DNA of 64,000 nt, taken from contig JBAJFG010000590.1 of NCBI GenBank assembly GCA_037903475.1, positions 248,001 through 312,000 on the forward strand. Reading direction: 5' to 3'. A model generated the notes under the pieces. The model was not told the DNA's origin. It made no database searches and saw nothing but the letters and a program-made list of their open reading frames with translations. The translations under genes were made by a program, and so were the position numbers. The stretch is from Ancylostoma caninum (taxonomy: Eukaryota > Nematoda > Chromadorea > Rhabditida > Ancylostomatidae). Shown here in pieces: positions 55,749 through 64,000 of this stretch; position 1 is the stretch's first letter; each line of letters starts with the position of its first letter.

Positions 55749-55913
55749 GTATTGGAGCGGAGTGAATGGAAACCTTATAAGAGTGCATTATTGCAATGGA
55801 AGAAAGTTAAACATTGTTCAAGGAGTTTCTTCAAGACATGTGATACAGACTCAAACCGCCGTCTTACGTTCGATGAGTGGAAGAAGTGTATTATTGCAGG
55901 TAAGATGATCTAA
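55749..55913 (+). CDS. SMOC-like protein, exon encoding second EF-hand; possible last exon
   Basis: Begins after acceptor CTTTTCAG in phase 0. It encodes REWKPYK-like (RSEWKPYK), LLQWKKVKHCSRSFFKTC, a canonical EF-hand loop DTDSNRRLTFDE, and WKKC. The spacing of the three Cys around the second EF-hand and the basic linker fit the SMOC/SPARC EC domain. Loop residues D, D, N and E at positions 1, 3, 5 and 12 are intact, so calcium binding is expected. The frame reads on to TAA at 55911-55913, giving a short tail. A donor GCAG/GTAAG at 55899-55900 is also good; if used, the exon ends at 55899 and continues after an unusually short intron to 55935. The intron between this exon and 54596 is 1,152 bp. 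The gene is single-copy within the window and unrelated to the surrounding repeats. Confidence 0.8.
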   Translation, partial: VLERSEWKPYKSALLQWKKVKHCSRSFFKTCDTDSNRRLTFDEWKKCIIAGKMI

Positions 55914-56567
55914 CAGGCCGATTCCCTACTGCAGGCAAAGTGTCGTTTACGCAAGTTTGCCATGTTCACATTTGCTGTAGAAAACAACAAAAACCTCACT
56001 CAACTAAACGTTTTCCATCGCTTAAGCACAGCTTTTTTCAGATATCACAAAAACTCCAGCTCTCCGACCGGATCAACTCAATCCGTTTCTGTATATTCTA
56101 AAAGCAGATTGATCATGGCTTGGATTTCCTATTGGAATAATTTATAGATGTTGACCAAGACTCAAAGTTTCGTGTGGCATCATACATGATAAAATTAACA
56201 TTTTTGTTGCTCCGAGTTCCTGTTGGAATGACTTGATTGTGATTTCCAGAGATTGACGGGGACAAATTTTTCCACTTCCTACACTTGTCATGTACCAGCA
56301 ATGATCCTCTGAAGTTCGGTGACGATACATTTGGCGAGAGAATGTGTTTGGCAATACATTTCGAGGGATAAAATTTTGCGTGGCGAGACACTCTCCGGGA
56401 GAATGGGTCAAGATTCTGTTTGGCAATACAAAAAGCGAGAGAATCTGTTAGCGACATATTTTACGGGTGTTTTGATGACACATTCATTTCATTCTTAGTT
56501 GAAAGCTTAGCCATCGACGGTGTCGAAACGGATGGCTCAGCTATAATATAGCGGACTCCGGAAACTC
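55914..56567. other. Possible 3' end of the SMOC-like gene, otherwise unassigned
   Basis: An acceptor CCCTACTGCAG at 55924-55934 would open a frame rich in basic residues ending near 56100. I cannot decide between this and a stop at 55913. Nothing else is recognisable. Confidence 0.3.
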
Positions 56568-57048
56568 CGCCTCAGACAATTTCGGGAGCAAATTCCATTC
56601 CGAACGAGTGGGAAGGGGGGAGAGGGTAGGAACGAGCGTTTGGGTGTTTTCGCCCGAAAAGTAGCCACGTTCAGGCTGCAGTAGGGCCGCTGAAAACGGG
56701 GCTTGCATTCCTATCCGTTCGAGAACTGTGCGCGTTCTGGTCGACATGAACTGCGAATCGTTAGGCACTACTGCTCCTAATCCAGCACACAAGGCGACAT
56801 TTCCCACAATTATCTACCAATTGGATTCCGGCACGGTGACAACCTCTAACAGCACAGTCGCTGATTGCGCACAGTTTCTCACGGAAGAGCCCCGGATTCG
56901 AAGCCATTGTGGGTCCAAAGTGATCCACAGAAGTATAAAAGCCACACAAATACGCAAATTCTCATCAGAAACACGAAAAAATGGCTCTTTGCAAGGTCCA
57001 TCCATGTCTTCGTGGGCAATTCTCTTCTATTACTGAACGCATTCGGAC
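56568..57048. repeat. Left half of the 18694-19612 element, second copy
   Basis: Follows 18694-19150 in the same orientation and order (CTCAGACAATTTCGGGAGCA, GTTTGGGTGTTTTCGCCCGA, GGGCCGCTGAAAACGGGGCTTGC-like, TATAAAAG). The matching right terminus is not evident, so it appears truncated or rearranged. Confidence 0.75.
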
Positions 57049-59813
57049 CAACATAATGTTTGTGAATGATCAACCATCGTCCGATGCTTTAGAGTATCCC
57101 CTGACTTCGCCAGCAATCGTGGCGACCGCCACGGCTGTCGTCGCGATCGCCACTACCGCCGGCGATCGTCACATGGATGAAGTGAATGAGGAGACCCCAG
57201 ACGTAAGAACGACGATAATAAATTGGGCGTTTGGCAGCGATCCATGGCGATGTAACGTGCAATCGATACGTATCATTTCCACGATCCTTATCTCTTATAT
57301 CGCCGGTTCATTTCTACTCATTTTGAACTGGCGAAGTCTGGGGATACTCTGATCCACTACGCCATCCCTGCTGCTGATCCCTTCCATCCCGGTGTTGCTT
57401 TCAACCTTTATCAGGTGCCTACTATCACCCACCAACCGTTCCGGCCGGGTCATGGAAGGCTGTGTTGATCCACCGGAATGGAACGGAGTCGAGGGGACCA
57501 GCCGTACCAAATGTTTGACTAAAGGGGATCCATATCTTCCCATTATTCAAAGCATTATCCATAGAATGGCGAGTCATAAGGTGAGTGCCCACCGCAATGT
57601 TTCCTGTTAACTAGTGTAACGGGCTAGTATCGATCACAGCTCTTGATCTCTCTCTGGCTACTCACACTATTTTAGTGGAATTGTGCACACCAAGCAGACA
57701 TCTGGAGTGTAATCCTTATGTGTGAGCATCCCGCAGGAGATTCAAGAAAAAGCTGCTGGTGATCGCTTCTATCTTGAACGAAACTTTATCGAATCCCCAT
57801 CATATCCTCAAACAAAAACAAAAAACTAGTCACCGCCAGTGAAAACGGGTTAGAGCTCATCTACGGAAACTGGAATAACTAGGAACTGATTAGCTAGGAA
57901 AGCTACCATCTTTTTTTAGAGCTTGATTTTTGAAGAAAACCATTGTAAAAACAGTTCGACACTAATTTTTTAAATGAGGACGATTCCACGAAATATTGCT
58001 TCTTTGAGGGAATGATGACGTATTGCGTGTCTACACTCAACATTTCAACATGATCCTCGTCTCCTATAGGAATAGCAACTAGATTATCACTGGAGCGCTC
58101 CAGTATACCCAGTATACGTGCGAAAGCAGGTAGAAAGACCAGAGAGAACACTGATGCACTCATTACTCATGTTTCTCATTTCGTTCGCTCGTTCTCTTGC
58201 ACAGTGACGAATTCTACTGAGCCACCGCATTCAATGTGATAAAAATACAAATTTTAGCGCCCACTAACACCTTTCTTGCATGTGAGCGTAGGTTAGCATT
58301 AGGTCGAAACGAAAGTGAGATACTGAACGAGGAAGAACTAAACTGCACACCGTACTTTACTGCATACAACAGTGTTATTGTTGTTAGACATGTCTCAAAA
58401 ATAACATTCACTCTCAGGAATGTTAGAAAGTCCTCAGGAATTCCTAGCAGTTTTGTCCAGGAACAATAGAAGGACTAGGACCTATTGCCTATTCAAAATG
58501 AACTAAACTGAAACTGAACCAACCGAATGCAAGTTCGTACCGAACTGAGTTGTGGGAGATACTACGAAAGAATAGCATTCTATCCGCAAACTCGCCCCAA
58601 ACACAAAAACAACCTTTTATTTATCTTTCCATTCGTTATATCCGGCAGTTTTTAAATGTTATGGATTACAATGATTGACTTTTAGGATCTTGAAATACTT
58701 GAACTTGCTTCTCCTGCAACGAAAGAACTTTTAGCGATTTTCTGCAGACTGATATTATCAATATATTTTTAATAAAATGCATTTAGGTGCACTACACGTT
58801 ACAGTTCTCGAAAACTCTTTAACTTCCTAAATGGGTTTTAAGTACAAATGCAGTTCCTTCTGTAATATAATAGGACTGTTAATGACTAAGATGATAAGTG
58901 CCTTATAAAGGAAGTTTATACCTACTAATTATTCGTCACACGTGGAATTGATGGTTCCATGAAATCTTTGGGGCACCTTTAACGCTGAACCTCATTAATC
59001 TATCCAGGTGATATTGCCACCTGTGTCCAATGGCAGGGAATGCTCAGGTGGGTCTCTTACTGATACGAATGTGCCTTACTCTTTCTCGCGTGCACTTGAG
59101 CCTAAGATGAAGGCGTATTCTGTGAGCACGGAGTATTATCGTGGTTGAATTTGGAATCATTTGATGCTACATAGAAGGGTCGACAGCACTAAGCTCGAAA
59201 ATTTCAAGACAACGGACAAGGTGACCGTGAAAGTCGCTTTCCTGTAGGACCTAGGTGACACGTACTGAGATGTTAGCTTCTGGTTTTTGTTTTTATTTTT
59301 GGGTTTTTCGGGTACAAGTATCAGTTTTTGTTACATCTCTACGGAAGTTTTCTTCCCTCATCCCTGTACTTGTCGTAGTGCCAAATATGCGTATATAGCG
59401 CAAACAAGTAATTATAATGAACTACTGTTAACTGTTCCTTAATTCAATGAATAGCAAGTTAGGTAACTGTCAATGTTAGTTGGTTATCTCGGAGCGGTAT
59501 ATTACTTTAGATATTCGAAGAAAAATAGGAACGACCCATAAATTTTACCACAACTTTGAAAATGAGAAAATTACCAACTGGCAAATCATGTCTTTTCTTT
59601 CTTCTCTTCCTGGATCATTTTGGACTCTTCGGCTGCAAAAATAAATTAATGCAGTAGTTCAGCAGAGGTAATTCTATTGTGGATAGCAATGCAGCACTGT
59701 TGCACAAATCGCACATTTTACTCTCTCAATCAATATACAACCCTCTAGAACTAGTGTTTCTCGTTTGCTTTTCAAAATACTATACCGAGGCAAAAGTTGC
59801 ATTCAGCGCTTAA
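57049..59813. other. No recognisable gene
   Basis: 57115-57175 is a GC-rich tract with GGCGACCGCC and GCGATCGCC words. The 57350-57430 segment resembles 19205-19270. The remainder, including AT-rich 58700-58950, shows no coding evidence. Confidence 0.35.
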
Positions 59814-60220
59814 AGGCAGAGGGCCACCTCGTTCTGCCTGTTGGATTTACCAACATATCCTAGACCTTCTCATCATGTTGATCCCTGGGATGTACATCAA
59901 CAGGCATAGAAGCGACGAAATCCCCATTTTTGAAAGGCTCGAACTGGATAAAAATTTGGAGCCCGGAGGCGGATCGCTCCAAGATGTGCTGGCTGCCTGC
60001 CACGGCTGCCGCGTCGGTCAACGAGTCTTGGCGTGTCCAATTGATAAGATCAACGGCTTCACATGTCAACTCGGGTTGGCAAACTGTTACAGACCCCGTC
60101 CTGGAAGACGGGTTCATAGACCATTCTGAGACAATTTATGTATACCGTTGGAACCATCGCGCCGAGTAGATGCAGAATCTGCTGTTAGCTAAACTACGAA
60201 AATGAGATGGACCCCTGCCT
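59814..60220. mobile_element. TTAA-flanked TIR element, 407 bp
   Basis: TTAA lies at 59810-59813 and 60221-60224. Ends are AGGCAGAGGGCCACCTC and GAGATGGACCCCTGCCT. The interior is homologous to 40877-41290. Protein-like frames on both strands in the interior are not conserved in frame between the two copies. Confidence 0.78.
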
Positions 60221-60358
60221 TTAAAGCATCAGTGAGCAAAGCTGTTCACTCAGCGTGCGATGAGCTCGCATCGAATTTGCATGATATTCACTGCATATAA
60301 TAAACATAATTATGTAGATAATCTTCCACGAATCCCGTTTAAAAATTCTAGAGACTGT

Positions 60359-60515
60359 TTAGAAGACCACACCTAATTCTGCCATTGGTCCATACACTGG
60401 TTTTGGTGTGTTCAATTCGATGTTATTGAGATCCGACACCGGCATCTTTTCAACAACTTTGGAAGACTTCTTTTTCTTATCTCTTTTTTCCAAAATTCTG
60501 CTCCCCTCTATAGTC
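60359..60515 (-). CDS. Possible terminal exon of a host gene, unrecognised Lys-rich tail
   Basis: On the minus strand a strong nematode-type acceptor TTATCTTTTCAG precedes an open segment in phase 0. It encodes TIEGSRILEKRDKKKKSS, then VVEKMPVSDLNN and a Pro-rich end, stopping at TAA (60361-60359). Composition suggests a cytoplasmic or disordered C-terminal tail. The sequence upstream (about 60560-60680, minus) is open for about 43 residues (NVRAFIIYGFKPFFNSNE) after a TTACTTAG acceptor, but I see no donor in the required phase. The family is unknown. Confidence 0.4.
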
Positions 60516-61484
60516 TGAAAAGATAACTGGTGAGTTAGAACGCCTATATTCGACAACAATCATGTGCAAAAGGGAATCGGCATATATTAATATTCTGATC
60601 TTCCGGTTTTGCATCTGTTTCATTTGAATTGAAAAACGGCTTGAAACCATAAATAATGAATGCACGAACGTTCCTAAGTAATAAAAACTAAATTACTGAT
60701 TTTATGATAAGCACTCCTTTATTACAGACCAGCGTCTCTACGGGACGCTAGAAAGTGGGGTGGGGCTGCCACTTGTGGTATGTGCAAAAGCTTCACTCTT
60801 ACGAAGACCATTCAAAAACTAAAAGAAGTAATCATTAGTTGAGGTTCCTCATGATGAGTTGCGGATGTTTAAACACTTATGGCTATTCACTCTCAGGATA
60901 TCTTTTAGATGACTACAGACGCCGTGAGCTGTTTTTTTTGTAACCGAAGCAGTGCAAATAAGAACTAGAAATAATTCAAGTCAAGATTAAGTAGCTCGGA
61001 TGCTCTAACAGATAACGGTCTGTTTGGATATGTAGAAGGAAGTAGAGGTGGTCGTATGAGAAATAAATGATAGTGCGGCAGAGGATGCTGAGCAAATTAT
61101 ACTCATACCAAGATAAATACAAATGGGAGCTGCAGTGCAGCGATCTTCCAAAAGCAATGGACTTGCTGTTTTTAGATAATAGCACTCTCAGGATTTTAGG
61201 ATGCTTACGAACATCTCTCCTGCTGGTCGGTCCTTCGCATTTTCCCGCCATTTGAGCGCTGATGCAAATCGATGTACCAGTATCTCAGCGCGCTACACAC
61301 TTTTAGTTAAAATTAATCCCCACTCCATATCCTGGCGTTACACTATTGAGCAATCCTCACAGTTGGGCCACCGCGGACCCTTGTCGACAACCGCATCTTT
61401 CCAAAAGCCGGCTAACGAAGTGAAGAGATCCCAATTGATGACGGGTTTGGGACTACTCCGCTTAAACTTCGCGGCTTTCTCTCC
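60516..61484. other. Dispersed repeat at 60725-60800; otherwise unassigned
   Basis: 60725-60800 is the inverted form of the 49195 repeat (CGTCTCTACGGGACGCTAGA, GTGGGGTGGGGCTGCC). No other gene is recognised. Confidence 0.45.
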
Positions 61485-62201
61485 TCATCGTGAGAAGAAG
61501 AATCTTGCACGAAGGAGGTCTGATCCGGTGTAGAACTTCGGTACAACACCGACGTCGGTCAGGCAGAACCTTCGATTGACGATGATGTGGTCAATTTCAG
61601 TATGGTACTCTCCACCGGGTGACTCCCACGTCCAGCGTAAGGAAGTTGGCTTCCGAAGTTTTGAGTTACCATTGACAGTCTTCGTCGTCATGATGGACTC
61701 AGACAGCCTCTCTCCCTGTTCGTTCCACTGCAGGCCGTGGGTATCGACATGAAGTTCCAAAGGCGTTCTCCTAAGACCAAAGTCGCCAACGATGGCCTTG
61801 TAGAATATGTGGTCTTCCCTGTAGGATTTCTCCAAATCCATATAGAAGGCCTCAATCTCTTCTTTGTCGTATCTGGATGTTGGAGCGTAGGCAACGAAGA
61901 TTGTCAAGGCCGGCATTGATCACACCTTCTCAATCGCAAACGTCCGATTCGGGTTGTTAGCTGTTCGAATGAATCGATGTTCATGACCAAGTTCGTGCTG
62001 ACGAGGACACTGACTCCACCAACTCCTCTACTGTCGCAGGTTCCAAGGAACAGTTCTTCTCCAGTGTCGAAGTTGGTGTTCAGTGGCCGGTGCCTCCTCG
62101 TCTCGGTCAGCCCGTTGACGTCGTACCTGATCTTCCTGGCCATCATCATCTTGGATTCGATCCTCGATGGAAACCTCCGATACAAGCGTGCGTGTGGGAT
62201 A
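61485..62201 (-). pseudogene. RTE-type LINE endonuclease remnant
   Basis: Minus-strand apurinic-like (APE) endonuclease of an RTE-clade non-LTR retrotransposon, as is common in strongylid nematodes. Conserved blocks in order: MMARKIRYDVNGLTETRR, FDTGEELFLGTCDSRGVGG, LTIFVAYAPTS, the catalytic-region YKAIVGDF, and a C-terminal TEIDHIIVNRRFCLTDV followed by PKFYTGSD. There are frameshifts at about 61905-61915 and 62150-62185, a small internal deletion after GDF, and a broken SDH motif (GSDLLRARF). No RT domain follows. The 5' side abuts a foldback at 62202-62336, which may have inserted there. Confidence 0.88.
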
Positions 62202-62336
62202 AGCTAAATTTATCGTACATCGGAATTCGATCCGATCGGATAACTGAAGATAAGCATCGATCATCGTTATCCGATAATCGATACGTATCATTTGTTGTCC
62301 GACCGGATCGGATTCCGATGTACTAAAAATTTAGCT
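62202..62336. mobile_element. 135-bp foldback/TIR element at RTE edge
   Basis: Inverted ends start AGCTAAATTT and include GTACATCGGAAT and GATCCGATCGGATAAC-like words on both sides. ATA borders both ends and may be a target duplication. It meets the 5' end of the RTE remnant. Confidence 0.7.
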
Positions 62337-64000
62337 ATAGCGTGCTGGCATAGAAGAAGTTGTGCGAAACCTTTTGGCGGTAAACGGTCGCAGCGACAGC
62401 GTTGCTGTGTAATATGCCATCGGCCTTATAGAATATTCCCTGCTTAGTATTAAGATGTTGAAGGAAATTTCTTCTACTTGTTTAAAGAAGATATAAAACA
62501 CTGTACTAACGTGACTCAACTAACGTGGCCCACAAACATTTCAAGATGCAGTGCTGCTCTTCGGTAACACGTAAACAAATACCAAAATCGATGGCAGAAG
62601 GGTACCTACCGCTGCTATTGTGGACAATTCATCAAATGCGTCTATTTGTAATTTTCGACCTGTTTTCTTCTCCAAGAACTGGACGATCTGAACGATACAT
62701 CCCTTTTTACTCAGACATTAGCGCAGCTCTCTCCTCGTCGAAGATGAACTCTAGAATTGCAGGTTCTCGGGTAGAGCTGCGAATACACCGTCACTTTGGA
62801 GTCAGTGTTGATTAAGTGTGTCTGAAGTTTTCCTGTTTGGACAGTAAAGTTGTCACAGTACTGGTACGGAGTTTATCGCAACTAAAGTCTTCTCCAAGTC
62901 TCATGCCATAGTACGCCAATGGTCAACTGAGTTGAAAACTAAATGCGATGTGGCACCACATCCCATATCCGCCTGAGAGGGCGGTGTTAAGGGTGGAACA
63001 AATTCAACCCTCAAGGATAGAGCTGCGCAAATGCCTGAGTATGGGGGAACATTTTTCATGTATACTCCTTGATGAGGACAAAACAGAATGGTTATTAAAT
63101 TCTTATTCTGGAAGAGCCTGCAAACCTCATGAAAATCAGTTCTCTCAGCAGGATTTTGGCACCACATCCTCTCTTTAACGAAGGTTGAAAGATCTGGAGG
63201 TACATTATCGGGCATCTTGTTCAGTTTACCACCAACAACCTTAAATAATCTCCTGAACATGACTAAATCCACAAAAACATGGCACACCAAAAAAAAAATT
63301 AAATGCTAGGGCAGAAACGCTTAGGATAATGAATTCATTCGCGGGTGTTACTTTGAAACTTCGGGAGGCGGCTTACTATCTTCTTGGCTTGTCCATTTAT
63401 TCATTTACTCAACACTTTATTTACTTCACCTTGTTTATCATTCCTTCACACTGAACCTCACATCAGTCACATTCAAACTCCTTTCTCATGGGGCTGTCAG
63501 CCGGAGAGAACCTTGGATGAGGAACAGCACGAATATCTCTCACGGAAAAGCGTACAAAATATATAAGGAAACTTGTTCGAGAATCTTGGCAAAAATCCAG
63601 TTGAAAGCAGATTCTCGCCCTAAATGGCACACCGAAAAAAATCAAATGTTTCCAAGATTTTCGCAGATGTACAACATGTGTTGATTGTCGAGAGTAATGG
63701 TAAATGGTACTACAGAACCTCGGTGATTCTACGCCGTCCTGGGGATAAATTGGGTTTTTCCCTCACATTAAAATCCTACATGAAGGACGCTGAAGCGGAA
63801 AGAGAGTTTTATAGGAAACTTATAAGAAAGTGGATATGATATGCATGACGCATGGAATATAAATGTGGTGTACGTGGTGTACCCCCCTCCCCTGTCTTCG
63901 GGCACATTCTTTCTCTATCTGTCCAGAGCCTTCCTGCGACTCCTTCCTACCGACAGTTTTTTACTAGCGAGGCACCCTAGCCCCAGCCAGAATCATAGAT
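62337..64000. other. No recognisable gene
   Basis: A 71-residue plus-strand frame at 63624-63839 (WYYRTSVILRRPGDKLGFS region) is protein-like but unrecognised; the word ATGGCACACC.AAAAAAA before it also occurs at about 63278. No splice-supported exon or repeat boundary is identified. Confidence 0.35.

Noticed and set aside
63624..63839. 71-residue plus-strand frame near the right edge
   Set aside because: No recognised domain or splice support; could be chance.

Overview
The window is eukaryotic, repeat-dense, non-coding-looking DNA. It is most likely from a nematode, and a clade V strongylid (hookworm-like) worm is my best guess. The reasons are TTTTCAG-type splice acceptors with short introns, a decayed RTE-type LINE endonuclease of the kind common in strongylids, Penelope-like retroelements with GIY-YIG domains, a mariner element, and many short terminal-inverted-repeat (TIR) elements. 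The species is an inference. Nothing suggests a prokaryote: there are no operons or rRNA, and almost all long open frames are shadows of satellites or microsatellites.

Layout. 1-3330: two Penelope-like elements (PLEs) head to head; the minus-strand copy has a TTAA-flanked element inside its reverse transcriptase, and the plus-strand copy ends in a GIY-YIG domain and a hammerhead ribozyme core. 3330-9140: dispersed repeats and small TIR elements. 9153-9574: possible host exons on the minus strand. 10080-18400: a repeat family with (TG)n, a 59-bp minisatellite and a GC hairpin followed by CTGG, plus a decayed PLE tail and a GC-rich TIR element. 18694-24720: TIR elements, foldbacks and tRNA-like repeats. 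24819-27935: two more members of the minisatellite family. 29148-36180: clustered TIR elements. 36397-38861: a three-level nest, with a PLE inside a mariner inside an AT-rich TIR element. 39097-46740: tRNA-like and TTAA-type elements. 47430-53060: two further minisatellite arrays and AT microsatellites. 54043-55913: the best host gene, a SMOC-like calcium-binding protein with split exons. 56570-64000: repeat copies, another TTAA element, a possible terminal exon and the RTE remnant.

How it fits together. The window reads as a long intergenic or intronic landscape built by repeated insertion, with one or two real genes threaded through it. Insertion order can be read in several places from target duplications, frame restoration and a related empty site. 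The most informative signals are three 38-nt hammerhead-ribozyme cores at PLE ends, a TTAA-specific element that interrupts and restores a PLE reading frame, the triple nest, the Helitron-like minisatellite carriers with higher-order repeat structure, and the SMOC-like gene.
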